Shown piece after piece: positions 1 to 9,077 of a stretch of 64,000 bases of DNA. Made by a program: the position numbers and the translations under genes. Below the pieces are notes generated by a model. It did not search any database and was not told the DNA's origin. It saw only the letters and a program-made list of their open reading frames with translations. Position 1 is the stretch's first letter, and each line of letters opens with the position of its first letter. Source of the DNA: Evansella caseinilytica (GTDB lineage Bacteria; Bacillota; Bacilli; Bacillales; Salisediminibacteriaceae); the NCBI RefSeq assembly GCF_900107275.1, contig NZ_FNPI01000005.1, forward strand, positions 1-64,000, in the 5' to 3' direction.

Positions 1-62
1 TCATGAACCAACTTCTACTTCATGATGAACTGAAAGATAGAGTGTTAAAGTACCTTGAGTGA
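1..62 (+). CDS. C-terminal fragment of an unidentified gene entering from the left edge
   Basis: A frame open from the window edge ends at a TGA at 60-62 and reads MNQLLLHDELKDRVLKYLE. It looks like the helical tail of a protein that starts outside the window. Only about 20 codons are visible, so neither the family nor the reality of the gene can be settled. The perfect hairpin at 162-199 downstream would suit the end of such a gene. Confidence 0.35.
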   Translation, partial: MNQLLLHDELKDRVLKYLE

Positions 63-161
63 ATGGGAACTTACACACTTTATTTGACAAACCCAGGCTA
101 GGAGGTGGTTCGCCTTCTGTATTTATCTCTACATTTCAAAAATCTTATAAAATTAAAGGCA

Positions 162-199
162 GAGAAACCCCATGCTTTGAAAAAAGCATGGGGTTTCTC
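162..199. terminator. Perfect 15-bp hairpin between convergent gene ends
   Basis: GAGAAACCCCATGCT at 162-176 pairs perfectly with its complement at 185-199 around an 8-nt A-rich loop. It lies between the end of the edge gene (+) and the end of the acidic protein gene (-), where a bidirectional terminator is expected. Neither side has a clean T run, so termination efficiency is uncertain. Confidence 0.6.
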
Positions 200-241
200 G
201 ACAATCTGCAGATATTTACATATCTGCTTCTTTATTGCCAA

Positions 242-1621
242 TCAATCCAAGTACAAATCAGAAGTTCCTGGTTTGACCCAACCTGCCAATTCCAGATCAA
301 CAACCCAGTAATACATCTCTTCTGCTGTCCACCCGAAATCTTCATGACTAACTTGTTTCGCTTCCACTAATTCAAATAATTCCAGTTCTTCCTCCGACAG
401 TTCATAATCCTCGTAAAAAGCTGCTTCAAGCTCTGCAAACAGCTCGCTGAACCGATATTCCATTTCCCATTCGAGATCATAGAACATATATTCGAGGTCT
501 TCTTCTGTTAATACCTTTCTGTCTTTCCCATAAAAGCTGTATTCCACTTCATCATCATACGTATACGCGCTGCTGATTTTTATATTCATGTCAACGGTAG
601 TGCCGTCTTCTTCAACAGAAACCGTCATCTCCACATCACTTTCGGTGATTTTTCCTTTGACGATTTTAAAGCCTGCATTCACGTTAAATGTCGCTTCCCC
701 TAGCTCTTCCAACGCTTCTTCTATATCTTCGATAGCCGCTTTAACTGTATAATTTTCGCCTTCTTCAAACGCTTGCTTAGCGTCCTCATTCGCATCCACT
801 TCATTTAAAGCATGTATCAAAGACTTTAAAACCAGTTTCCAATCAAGATTCAAATAAATCCAGTCGTCCTCTTCGGAAATAACATCCGCATCAGATTGCT
901 CCTTGAAATAATCAAGCATCTTTTCTAACATAAACTCTGCAAGATATACTTCATATTCCTCTCTTTTCTCATTAAAGATGCTTCCCTCTGATTCGAGCGT
1001 ATCTGTATATTTTGCGTCTTGAAGCGTGTCCTTGAGAATCGGCTTCATTACACCGCTTACTTCCTTCGACAGCCAGTCTCCAAGATCCTCGCCATCCAGT
1101 AAGTACGCTAACTCTTCTTCCGCCGCTTTCACATCAGGAATATTTGGTAGAATATTGTATGTTAAGACATCCAGTACATCTGGGATAAACTCCACATATG
1201 GATCTAAATCAATTGCTACTTCATCCGTCTTTTCATCAAGGTAAAACCGGAACGGCAATTGCAGCGATATCTCTTCCCCGAGAATATCTCCGTCGATTCC
1301 GTAAGAACCATCCAGCTCGATCACTTGCTCATCGAAATCGACAATAATCGAACTGTTTCCTTTAATGCTTTGAAATAAATCTTTAACGATATTAATAGCC
1401 AGTTCTTCTTCCTCAGTAAGGTAAACCCCTTCCGTTGAAGGATCCAACTGAATATTTATTTGATATTCCGACTCAATTTGCACCTTCTCTTCATCAAGCA
1501 AATTCCCCACTGCGTTCGCAAGCTTTGCTTCCGGGGAAGAAATCACCGAAAACACGAAATAGCCGGCTCCAATCATCACCGCAATTATTCCTAAACTCAG
1601 CCAAATTTTTTTACCTAACAA
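242..1621 (-). CDS. Membrane-anchored acidic extracytoplasmic protein, unknown function
   Basis: A 459-residue protein with one N-terminal membrane segment (about residues 5-26), followed by a long, very acidic Glu/Asp-rich domain that should sit outside the membrane. The start is a TTG at 1621. It is chosen because AAGGAGAG lies 8 nt upstream, whereas the ATG at 1628 is out of frame and hits a stop after five codons. There is no lipobox and no catalytic motif I can recognise. The layout (short anchor plus repetitive beta/alpha-like acidic ectodomain) resembles uncharacterised Bacillus surface proteins. No function is assigned. It is transcribed toward the hairpin at 162-199 and is monocistronic. 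Confidence 0.8.
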   Translation of the reverse strand: MLGKKIWLSLGIIAVMIGAGYFVFSVISSPEAKLANAVGNLLDEEKVQIESEYQINIQLDPSTEGVYLTEEEELAINIVKDLFQSIKGNSSIIVDFDEQVIELDGSYGIDGDILGEEISLQLPFRFYLDEKTDEVAIDLDPYVEFIPDVLDVLTYNILPNIPDVKAAEEELAYLLDGEDLGDWLSKEVSGVMKPILKDTLQDAKYTDTLESEGSIFNEKREEYEVYLAEFMLEKMLDYFKEQSDADVISEEDDWIYLNLDWKLVLKSLIHALNEVDANEDAKQAFEEGENYTVKAAIEDIEEALEELGEATFNVNAGFKIVKGKITESDVEMTVSVEEDGTTVDMNIKISSAYTYDDEVEYSFYGKDRKVLTEEDLEYMFYDLEWEMEYRFSELFAELEAAFYEDYELSEEELELFELVEAKQVSHEDFGWTAEEMYYWVVDLELAGWVKPGTSDLYLD

Positions 1622-1924
1622 TATTCATTCTCTCCTTCTGTTCGATAAATAAGTATAATAATCAGTCACAAAATGTATTATCTCATAATACCGCTAGTTC
1701 GAAAGACCATTTTTTCACAGGAATTTCGCAGGATTTTGTTCGTTATTTGCGAATTTTCCCGAGAAAATAACAAATTGGACTAGAACAATGGTCATGGATG
1801 ATTACTACCTCACCCCCATTTTTTTATGTAACAATTGGCTACGTGATGAAAAATGTAGAAAGGTACAGCAGCATCAGTCAGAAAAGGAAAGGCACCATTT
1901 TTCCTTTTCTCAAGAAAATCCGCC

Positions 1925-1960
1925 CACTTTTAACCATTTTGGATAAAAGTGTGCTATAAT
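1925..1960 (+). promoter_or_regulatory. Extended -10 promoter for the chrA pair
   Basis: TGCTATAAT ends at 1960, about 40 nt before the first chrA start. A perfect TATAAT preceded by TG at the extended -10 position compensates for a poor -35 region. The rest of the 1622-1924 interval shows no gene; it holds only short AT-rich sequence and an imperfect ggaaag/ctttcc repeat. Confidence 0.6.
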
Positions 1961-1999
1961 AAATTCAGAAGCTGGTGGAAGGGAGGGAGAAAGCAGAAA

Positions 2000-2620
2000 A
2001 TGAAAACAAATTGGAAGCTTTGCCTACTGATTTTTTGGGAGTTTTTTAAAATCGGCCCGGTTACCTTCGGGGGCGGGTATGCAGTCATCCCGATGATCGA
2101 GCACCAGATGGTCCGCAAAAAAAACTGGCTGAGCAGAGAGGAAGCAACGGATGTGTTTGCTCTGGCAGGATCAGTACCCGGAGCGGTGGCGATTAATTCT
2201 GCCATGTTTATCGGCCAGCGGCTCGCCGGAGTCTTTGGAGCCGTCGCCGCGATGACGGGGATGATGTTCCCGACGTTTTTATTCGTGATGATATTGAGCA
2301 TTTTATTTTACGTGTTTCAAGGCAATCCCTATGTGGAAGCGGCTTTCATCGGGATTCGCCCGGCAATTGTCGCCTTGATCGTTTATGCCGGAATCAGAAT
2401 TTACCGCACGGCTGTCTTTGACAAATCTACGATGACGATAGCTGTGATGCTGCTGTTGGCGCTATTAATAATACATTTTCATCCGCTTGCCGTTATTTTA
2501 TGCGGCGGGTTGGCAGGGATCAGCATTATGATAATGAAGAAAAAACTCGGTTTGGCTGTTAACCTTGAAAAAAAACAGCCGAAAGCCAAAAAAGAGGGAG
2601 GCCTTGATCGTGCTGGTTGA
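2000..2620 (+). CDS. chrA: Chromate transporter family protein, first half of a two-gene CHR pair
   Basis: A 206-residue polytopic membrane protein of the CHR family. The diagnostic N-terminal motif FGGGYAVIPMIE is present near residue 20, followed by the conserved SREEATDVFALAGSVPGAVAINSAMFIG stretch. Short-chain CHR proteins of about 180-210 residues normally work as heterologous pairs, and the second CHR gene follows directly with an 11-nt overlap. The ATG at 2000 is preferred because gggaggga lies just upstream; the longer frame from 1949 has no ribosome site. CHR proteins export chromate in some bacteria, but many chromosomal copies have no demonstrated substrate, so chromate efflux is an inference from family. 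The CDS appears intact. Confidence 0.9.
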   Translation: MKTNWKLCLLIFWEFFKIGPVTFGGGYAVIPMIEHQMVRKKNWLSREEATDVFALAGSVPGAVAINSAMFIGQRLAGVFGAVAAMTGMMFPTFLFVMILSILFYVFQGNPYVEAAFIGIRPAIVALIVYAGIRIYRTAVFDKSTMTIAVMLLLALLIIHFHPLAVILCGGLAGISIMIMKKKLGLAVNLEKKQPKAKKEGGLDRAG

Positions 2621-3149
2621 ACTATTTTTCGTATTTTTCATTATCGGAGCTGTTTCCTTTGGAGGGGGATATGCCATGATTCCGGTGATCGAAGCCGAAG
2701 CTGAGGGAAGAGGCTGGTTAACAACGAGTGAATTTACCAACGTTATTGCAGTCGCAGGCATGTCCCCGGGACCAATCGCAACTAACAGTGCAACTGTCGT
2801 CGGGTATCATGTGGCCGGAATTGCTGGAGCCGTTGTGTCAGCTACGGCAATGACGCTGCCTTCCTTTTTGACGATCTTCATCATTGCCTCGGTATATAAT
2901 AAGTTTTCACAACATTCTCTTATAAAAGCAGCGTTTTACGGGCTGCGGCCGGCCGTCGCCAGCCTCATTATTTATGCTGCCATAAAATTTGCCGCATCCA
3001 ACGGCATATTTACATGGAATATCTCAGCTGAAGCAGCGTTAACTGTTTTCCTCTTTCTTCTTTCCCTTGCTGCGTTAATGTATTTTCGGCTTCACCCGGC
3101 ATTGGTGCTTATCCTTTCCGGAATTGCCGGTGTTTTTCTGTTTTATTGA
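2610..3149 (+). CDS. chrA: Chromate transporter family protein, second half of the CHR pair
   Basis: A 179-residue CHR-family membrane protein with FGGGYAMIPVIE near its start and an AGMSPGPIATNSATVVGY segment, homologous to its upstream partner. It begins at a GTG at 2610 with GGGAGG 8 nt upstream, so it overlaps the partner by 11 nt and is probably translationally coupled. The two half-size proteins are expected to form an antiparallel complex, by analogy with known short-chain CHR pairs. The genes end at a strong hairpin at 3171-3211. Confidence 0.9.
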   Translation: MLVELFFVFFIIGAVSFGGGYAMIPVIEAEAEGRGWLTTSEFTNVIAVAGMSPGPIATNSATVVGYHVAGIAGAVVSATAMTLPSFLTIFIIASVYNKFSQHSLIKAAFYGLRPAVASLIIYAAIKFAASNGIFTWNISAEAALTVFLFLLSLAALMYFRLHPALVLILSGIAGVFLFY

Positions 3150-3170
3150 GGCTGATTCCGGAAAAAATCG

Positions 3171-3211
3171 AAAAGCTCCTCCAAAGGAAACCCTTTGAAA
3201 GGAGCTTTTTT
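3171..3211. terminator. Bidirectional intrinsic terminator between chrA and nrfA
   Basis: AAAAGCTCCT and AGGAGCTTTTTT pair, with a second inner stem CAAAGG/CCTTTG. A T run follows on the + strand, and an A-rich leader gives a usable tail on the other strand too. It separates the convergent chrA pair and nrfA. Confidence 0.85.
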
Positions 3212-3258
3212 CAGAAAAATGTAAATCATTCTGCACAGCGTGCGACATTCATGCACCG

Positions 3259-4740
3259 TCAATTATCCCGGACATTCGGGAACCATTCATTAATTGCTTG
3301 TTGATGTTTTTCATGATGAACCGGCTCATCAATAACATTTTGCTTCGTAATTTCAATTTGACGTTCTAATTCGTCGATATCTTCCCCGATTGCCATCAGC
3401 TCTCTTGTTGCCAGAAGAATCGCTTGCTGAGATTTCTCTATCGACCTTGTAAACGAAGCCATTGCCCCGTCAGGATTATGAAAACCGTAGGAGTTTTCCG
3501 CCGCAGGCATATCCCAGAACCATTGCCCTTCCCTTACAAGAGCCTGCGCTTCTTTAATCTTCTCTTCATCGACGCCGCTCGTTATCATCCGGTTAACATA
3601 GTAATGGGCGGACGCGCTGATATCCTGCGCTTTCAACAACGCTTCTTTATGACGAGACTGAATATCCTCAACCCGGGTTTCCAAATACGTTTCTGACTTG
3701 TCGCTGTGACAAGTGCGACATGATTCCTCGATCGTTAACATCGGAGAACCCCAGCGGTGGGAAGTGACTTTCTTTTTCCCGTCCGTCCGTTGATAAGGCA
3801 TGTGGCAATCCGCACAGGAAACGGTCTGGTGCGGGCCGTAGCTCCATAATTCATATTCCGGATGCTGCGCTTTCAGAATCGCGCCGCCGGAGATGGTTGA
3901 TACATATTCCCCCTGGAAGCCGCCTTCTCTTGAAGCCTGGTATTCCGAGTATTCCCACATATCTTCAAATGTCAGTCCGTACCCCCAAGGGAAGGTGGTT
4001 TGTAAATTGTTCAGCGGATCGAAATAATACTCGACGTGACATTGGGCGCAAACAAGGGAACGCATATCATGCTGGGTCGCATTTTCATAATCAAAGCCGA
4101 GTCTGTCCAATGCATCCGTCAGCTGCGGCAAGCTGATACGCAGCTCCATCGTTACCGGGTCATGACAAGTGGAACAGCCGACGGAAACGTGCCCCCATTC
4201 GGCAACATTTCCTTCATGATCGGTCATCATCCCTTTATCGGCTCCCGCTGTTTCTTCCAGCCACGGAAGCGCTTCATCATGATAATTCAGCTTATAAGCC
4301 TGTTCCGGACCAAACTCTTCAATCATTTGTGGAAACAATGTCGTCTTACACGACATACATGCAGACACGGCATTCGGGTTGGAGGTGATGCGCCTGACGT
4401 TCATCTGATCTTCAAAAGCATACGTATGACCGCGGGTTAAGTTGTATTCCACGGCAAACCCGAAGCCATTCCATACAATTGGCAAATAAGGCTCGATGGA
4501 CGGATCGTTTTTCTGGATGATTTCTTTTTCATTTACCATATTTTTCATATAACTTTCCCAATGCAACGGAAACTTGTCTTTAAACGCCAAATTATTCCAT
4601 TCATCTTCTGCGAGTCCAGTGTCGATTGATTCACTGCCTCCCGCTTCTGTACCGGCGCAGCCTATTAATGCCAGCATGAGTATAAATAACAGTGCAGTTA
4701 AGAGAAATGACTGTTTATAAAAGCTCTTCATTTCTTTCAT
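3259..4740 (-). CDS. nrfA: Pentaheme cytochrome c nitrite reductase, catalytic subunit NrfA (lipoprotein)
   Basis: The 493-residue protein carries five heme sites in the NrfA order. C128-x-x-C-K132 is the lysine-ligated active-site heme, followed by CxxCH at 189, 231, 309 and 341. It reduces nitrite to ammonium with six electrons in the extracytoplasmic space. The N terminus is a lipoprotein signal with a lipobox ending in Cys28 (ALIGC), as usual for Gram-positive NrfA. It overlaps nrfH by the ATGA tetranucleotide (4737-4740), so the ATG at 4740 is coupled to the nrfH stop. A second ATG three codons in is an alternative. Expression is probably driven by the anaerobic promoter upstream of nrfH. 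Confidence 0.96.
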   Translation of the reverse strand: MKEMKSFYKQSFLLTALLFILMLALIGCAGTEAGGSESIDTGLAEDEWNNLAFKDKFPLHWESYMKNMVNEKEIIQKNDPSIEPYLPIVWNGFGFAVEYNLTRGHTYAFEDQMNVRRITSNPNAVSACMSCKTTLFPQMIEEFGPEQAYKLNYHDEALPWLEETAGADKGMMTDHEGNVAEWGHVSVGCSTCHDPVTMELRISLPQLTDALDRLGFDYENATQHDMRSLVCAQCHVEYYFDPLNNLQTTFPWGYGLTFEDMWEYSEYQASREGGFQGEYVSTISGGAILKAQHPEYELWSYGPHQTVSCADCHMPYQRTDGKKKVTSHRWGSPMLTIEESCRTCHSDKSETYLETRVEDIQSRHKEALLKAQDISASAHYYVNRMITSGVDEEKIKEAQALVREGQWFWDMPAAENSYGFHNPDGAMASFTRSIEKSQQAILLATRELMAIGEDIDELERQIEITKQNVIDEPVHHEKHQQAINEWFPNVRDN

Positions 4741-5264
4741 TCCTTTCCTTGTTTCTTGCCTGGCTCTGCAAAGAAAAATTCATTCGACTCAAACCATTCC
4801 GCCGGTCTGAAATCACCGTTCATATGCGGAACTTGGCGATGACAATCGATGCAGCTGTCTTTTACATCATGGGCTACATTTTGCAGGCTCGGTTCGTGAC
4901 AACTGATACAGTTTTGATTAATGACCTCCTGCGACTCCGCCGTTGCATGCAGTACATCCGGGATCTTCTCGGAACCAAGCGTGTTCATATACACATGCCC
5001 CATACCGGCTTTTGCTTTGAATACGATTTTTTCCGAAAAGCTGTCGCGCGGCGCATGACAGTCATTGCAGCTTAATGTTGCATGGTTGGAGGCAGCAAAG
5101 GTTTCATACGCTGTGTTCATGATGTGGCAACTGGAACAGAACTCGCCGCTGTCCGTCGCTTTCATCGTTGCGGAAGTTCCCGCAAAAACGACAATGCCGA
5201 GAAAAACACCGATCAACACAAGCAGTAACCGCTTTTTGTCCAGCCGCTTTACTTTTTCCCGCAT
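4737..5264 (-). CDS. nrfH: Membrane tetraheme cytochrome c NrfH, quinol-oxidising partner of NrfA
   Basis: A NapC/NrfH-family protein of 175 residues. One N-terminal membrane helix (about 11-30) is followed by four CxxCH motifs at 43, 66, 119 and 138. It takes electrons from menaquinol and passes them to NrfA, with which it forms a complex on the outer face of the membrane. I start it at the ATG at 5264 because AGGAG lies 9 nt upstream. The longer frame to 5300 has no ribosome site and would add twelve basic residues before the helix. It is the first gene of the nrfHA operon. Confidence 0.95.
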   Translation of the reverse strand: MREKVKRLDKKRLLLVLIGVFLGIVVFAGTSATMKATDSGEFCSSCHIMNTAYETFAASNHATLSCNDCHAPRDSFSEKIVFKAKAGMGHVYMNTLGSEKIPDVLHATAESQEVINQNCISCHEPSLQNVAHDVKDSCIDCHRQVPHMNGDFRPAEWFESNEFFFAEPGKKQGKE

Positions 5265-5384
5265 ACGTTTCCACTCCTTTCTTCTGTTAAGTAGGTCCAT
5301 CTATGAAATTGTCATTCATACGCGAAAACCGCACGTATGAAAGCGTTTTATTCATTGGCATTCGCAATACACTCAACAGCCTTA

Positions 5385-5434
5385 TATATTTATCATACTT
5401 TTACACACTTTCACACAATGTGACGAAAATCACT
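5385..5434 (-). promoter_or_regulatory. FNR-type activated promoter of nrfHA
   Basis: TGTGACGAAAATCACT at 5419-5434 matches the CRP/FNR consensus TGTGA-N6-TCACT/A. On the minus strand TATGAT lies at 5397-5392. If that is the -10 box, transcription starts near 5385 and the site centre (5426.5) is at exactly -41.5, the class II activator position. Bacillus Fnr activates anaerobic respiration genes this way. The match is seen in sequence; the regulator is inferred. Confidence 0.7.
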
Positions 5435-5674
5435 TATCCTGTTACGGATTTGCGAACACCCGCCGCCGCTTAACGAAAAAAAATCATGTCATTCCCTTGA
5501 TGAATAGCGGGTTTGACATAATTTTTCGCAAGGTGGACATGAGCAAATATTTGAACAAACGATGAAGTAATAATCTGTCAGCCAATTATATGACTGTTTA
5601 CTGGAGCGCGGCGCATTTACCGGATTTCTCTGTGATTGCCCGACGGCTCCCCCGCTTTCAGCACACAGGAAAAA

Positions 5675-5960
5675 GGTGATGTCGCAAAAGGGTGTTTTTT
5701 CCCTTTTGAGACATCACCGAAGCCGCTGCATCTTTTCAAAAGCCCGATAGGAGTCGTTTTTTCTTATCGAGCGTGCAGCGACGAGCAAAGCTACGATGCC
5801 TTTCCCATCGAGTTGTCTCGATGGATAGTCATCGAAGCTTTGCTTGCAGAGGAAGAGACAAGCACGGAGCAATGAGCCATTCTTCACTGAGACACTGCGA
5901 ACTGTCTCATCGTGTCATCGCACGCGATGGCACTTGGACAGACGTCAGTGCTCTACTAGT
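5675..5960. repeat. Family C repeat, copy 1, with 44-nt hairpin
   Basis: An 18-bp stem (one mismatch) with a tgtttttt loop spans 5675-5718. It is followed by about 240 nt of body containing GAGGAAGAGACAAGCACGGAGC near 5854 and fragments such as gcaatgagccattcttcactgagaca. The same hairpin and body recur at 24020-24225. Frames across it are short and on both strands, so I do not call genes. With the family B copy that follows, it fills the roughly 930-nt interval between nrfH and the chemoreceptor. The sequence from about 5435 to 5674 holds nothing I recognise. Confidence 0.75.
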
Positions 5961-5970
5961 AGAGGAAGAG

Positions 5971-6121
5971 ACAATGGGTGGAGCCGATGCATTCTTTTCA
6001 GGCCGATTGTGAGTGGTTTTCTTGGAGTCAGGAGACGACATTTCGCCGTTGCCCATAGGACGTGGGCAGCACTTAGGCGGAATTGGGGCGCATCGTGCCG
6101 AACCATTGCCTTTTTGAACAG
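5971..6121. repeat. Family B repeat, long variant, copy 1
   Basis: It begins ggtggagccgatgcattctt and ends accattgcctttttgaaca. An extra internal segment (gacgacatttcgccgttgc ... cacttaggcggaatt) is shared with the copies at 61475-61706 and 62929-63104 and partly with 48527-48610. It lacks the TGTTCAAAAAG half-hairpin at its left end and abuts the family C copy. Confidence 0.75.
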
Positions 6122-6194
6122 ACTCTTATCGTTTTCGCTTATGACACTGCCTCTTTGAAGGATGCTGTCTGCTTTTTTAAACTGCACTTCGTTT

Positions 6195-7859
6195 TTATTC
6201 CATCGTTTCGTTTGTTCGAAATTGTTTCATTTGTTGATCTAGATGAAGGCTGATCTCGGTCAGTTTTTCAATATTTTTCACAATTTCTTCGGTGGAATTC
6301 AACTGTTCAGTGCTCGATGCGGAAATTTCTTCGCTGCCGGCGGCTGTCTGTTCGGTGACAGAACTGATGTTTTCTACGATTCTCAATACATCTGCCGCAT
6401 TTTTTTGCGATTCTGAAGCAGTTCCGTTTAACCGCTCAAGCAGCTCCAACATATTCCGTACGCCTTGTTCAATGGATCGGAAGACCGTTTCGGTACTTTC
6501 CATCATTTCTGTCTGCTTTCCTTGAATAGCTTCCCCGTGCTGAACCGCGTCCTTGGCTTCTTGCATTTTGCCTGTGACCGCTCCTGCCATCGCAAAAATT
6601 TGCCGGGTAGCTTCTGCTGACTGTTCCGCAAGCCTCCGGACTTCATCCGCGACAACGGCAAATCCTTTTCCTGCCTCCCCTGCGCGCGCGGCTTCAATGG
6701 CGGCATTCAAAGCCAGTAAATTCGTCTGCTCGGAAATTTCTTCTACAAGTCCGGCCATGTCCTGTATTGATTGCACGTTGTCTGATAAGGATTGTACAGT
6801 ACCGGAAATCAGCTTCGTCGCTTCCAGGCTGCTTTTGGAAAGCTGTCTCTGCTTTTCCACCGTGTCTTCCCCAACCTTTACGGATTCAGCGATTTCTCTT
6901 CCAAAAGCAACCGTTCGTTTCACAGAAGAGACATTGGAACGAAACGCTTTGTCTAGATGATCAACGTGCAGAACCGCATCTTGCAAATCCTCGGAAACCT
7001 TTGTCGTGCCGACGGCCATTTCCTCCGTCGATGCCATAACCAGCTTGCTTGCTTCAAACAATTGCGCCGTATCTCCGTTCACTCTCGAACTGAAATTCGT
7101 CATTTCCGCGCTTGCCTGACGCAAGGAAAAAATTAATGCTTGCAGCTGTTGCACCATTTTACTGAAGGACGCAGTCAGGCTGCCGATTTCATCCTTTGCT
7201 TTGATCGAGATCGTTTCCACAGTAAGGTCTCCGCCGGCCACTTTTTCTGCCTGATTGGCTATCTTTCTTAACGGCGCCGTAATGCTCTTTGTTGTCCAGA
7301 AGCTGATCAGGAGAGCAGCTAGCAGCAAGATAACGCCGCTGATGATCGTTGTGATGATTAACGTTTGCAATGCGCTGTTTGTCTGTTCGTTAAGCGCTTC
7401 GTAGTAAGCTGTCGTTTCAAGATTTAACTTGTACAGGTCATTCAGCACTCCTAAGGCACGGACGGATTGACGCAAAACTTCCGTACTGTCCCGCTGTTCA
7501 AGGGCAACCAATGCCGCCGCCTCCAGCTCATCGTACTTCACTTCTGCAAGTCTGAATAATTCTTCACCATCATCACCGCTTAGTCCTGCCGCCAACGTAT
7601 CGAACCGTTCGCGAATCAGTTCCAGCTGTCCGATTGCCGCAGTCCTGTTCATTTCCGTCTGATTATACGCATAGTTGTTCAAGCTTTGCTGCCCGGTTAC
7701 AACAGCGGCATCAAGCCGCTGTACACCGATTAGGACATGCGCATAATCCCTGTTGGAAGATTGGATGGAAAACATATTCGTCAGAATAAACACGACAAGC
7801 AGCAGCGCCAAAAAAAGAATCGATATTGTTTGAGATAACAGTTTATACTTTAATTTCAT
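6195..7859 (-). CDS. Methyl-accepting chemotaxis protein
   Basis: A 554-residue chemoreceptor. Membrane segments lie at about 8-28 and 168-190 and flank a helical extracellular domain of about 140 residues. A HAMP domain follows (about 190-245), then the cytoplasmic signalling domain with the hairpin tip [19 protein letters not shown] (about 380-400). It should control CheA kinase activity. It starts one base after the stop of the upstream BMP-family lipoprotein gene, so the two are co-transcribed and probably coupled. That pairing suggests the receptor senses a ligand delivered by the lipoprotein. The ectodomain family cannot be named with certainty. Confidence 0.92.
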   Translation of the reverse strand: MKLKYKLLSQTISILFLALLLVVFILTNMFSIQSSNRDYAHVLIGVQRLDAAVVTGQQSLNNYAYNQTEMNRTAAIGQLELIRERFDTLAAGLSGDDGEELFRLAEVKYDELEAAALVALEQRDSTEVLRQSVRALGVLNDLYKLNLETTAYYEALNEQTNSALQTLIITTIISGVILLLAALLISFWTTKSITAPLRKIANQAEKVAGGDLTVETISIKAKDEIGSLTASFSKMVQQLQALIFSLRQASAEMTNFSSRVNGDTAQLFEASKLVMASTEEMAVGTTKVSEDLQDAVLHVDHLDKAFRSNVSSVKRTVAFGREIAESVKVGEDTVEKQRQLSKSSLEATKLISGTVQSLSDNVQSIQDMAGLVEEISEQTNLLALNAAIEAARAGEAGKGFAVVADEVRRLAEQSAEATRQIFAMAGAVTGKMQEAKDAVQHGEAIQGKQTEMMESTETVFRSIEQGVRNMLELLERLNGTASESQKNAADVLRIVENISSVTEQTAAGSEEISASSTEQLNSTEEIVKNIEKLTEISLHLDQQMKQFRTNETME

Positions 7860-7860
7860 G

Positions 7861-8850
7861 TTAGTCCTGACCTCCCGCTTCGTCGACGACGACCGAGCCG
7901 GCGGTGATTGCTTCGATCCAGTTGCTTATTTCCTGTTCGTATTTTTCCTCGTCTATAAGACGGAACGGCGCCAGCCCGACTCCACCTTCCTGCAGGCCTA
8001 AGACAACATGCGGCTGATCCAGCAAAATGCCGTCGATAAAGTCTGTCACCACCTGGTAAACTGCTTCATCAATATGCTTCATCATCGAAGTGATAATCGC
8101 TTCCTCCGCAAGAAAATATTGGTCGGAATCGACACCGATCCCGTAAACACCTTGTCCCTGCGCTTCGGTAAGGACACCGGCACCCGTCAGACCCGCAGCC
8201 GCATATAGAACATCTGCTTGCTCTTGGATCAGCTGTCTGGCTAGTTGCTGTCCTGCTTCCACATTGCCGAAATCCTCGGCATATTCGGTGAGCACTTGAA
8301 AATCTTCGTCAATGCTTTTTACCCCTTGTTCAAATCCTGCTCTGAATTTATTGATTAACGGTACATCAGCTCCGCCGACGAAGCCGACAACGCCGGTTTC
8401 TGTCGCCAGCGCTGCGGCTACCCCTGCCAGAAAGCTTCCTTCATGTTCTTTAAATGTAACCGATGTAATATTGGATAATTCCGACACATCGTCAATCAAC
8501 ACAAATTGCTGCTCCGGGAAAGCCTCCGCCTTCGCTTCAAGGTCCTCTTTTACCATAAATCCCAGACCAATGATTAAATCATGATTGCCATCAATTAATT
8601 CTTGCAACCCTTGTTCATAACTGCCGGCATGCGACAGTTCCCGATAGTCAAACACGATGCCGAGCTCGTCTCTTGCCTGGATCAGCCCCTGGAATGCCGC
8701 ATCGCTAAACGACTGATCACCAAGACCAACGTCGGACAGCATAATTCCGATGCTCGGTCTTTCTTCTGCTTCTACTTTTACCTGCTGTTGGCAGCCGGCA
8801 GTGAACAGAAGCAGGAATAAAGATAAATAAATACCGATAGTCCATTTCAC
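7861..8850 (-). CDS. BMP-family (BmpA/Med-like) substrate-binding lipoprotein
   Basis: A 329-residue lipoprotein with lipobox LLFTAGC (Cys19) and a periplasmic-binding-protein type 1 fold of the basic membrane protein family. Visible motifs are [52 protein letters not shown] and [11 protein letters not shown]. Relatives bind purine nucleosides for ABC importers. No permease or ATPase gene is nearby; the only partner is the chemoreceptor starting 1 nt downstream. The start is a GTG at 8850 with AGGTGA about 8 nt upstream. The ligand is unknown; nucleoside is an inference from family only. Confidence 0.9.
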   Translation of the reverse strand: MKWTIGIYLSLFLLLFTAGCQQQVKVEAEERPSIGIMLSDVGLGDQSFSDAAFQGLIQARDELGIVFDYRELSHAGSYEQGLQELIDGNHDLIIGLGFMVKEDLEAKAEAFPEQQFVLIDDVSELSNITSVTFKEHEGSFLAGVAAALATETGVVGFVGGADVPLINKFRAGFEQGVKSIDEDFQVLTEYAEDFGNVEAGQQLARQLIQEQADVLYAAAGLTGAGVLTEAQGQGVYGIGVDSDQYFLAEEAIITSMMKHIDEAVYQVVTDFIDGILLDQPHVVLGLQEGGVGLAPFRLIDEEKYEQEISNWIEAITAGSVVVDEAGGQD

Positions 8851-9077
8851 TTTTTCCCGTCACCTCTAAGCTGTAGTTAGTTTCTTTGACCTATCGATTG
8901 TAACACACCTCCCGGATATTTGTGATATTTTGTTAAAAAAGATCGCCGAACCCACAAAAACAAGGCATTTATACCTATTGCCATTTAGGGAATTCCATTG
9001 TAAGGGATTACATTTCAACGACGAAGAGCATTGCAAAGGGGATGGAGCCGAGTGGCACATACTGTTACAGCGATGGT

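Noticed and set aside
5636-6187. Several overlapping 60-100 codon frames on both strands
   Set aside because: They are in the family C and B repeats; similar frames occur in other repeat copies and none has a ribosome site.
8851-9077. A sigma-D promoter for the BMP-chemoreceptor operon
   Set aside because: A TACAAT box is visible on the minus strand, but no GCCGATAT-type -10 or suitable -35 was found.
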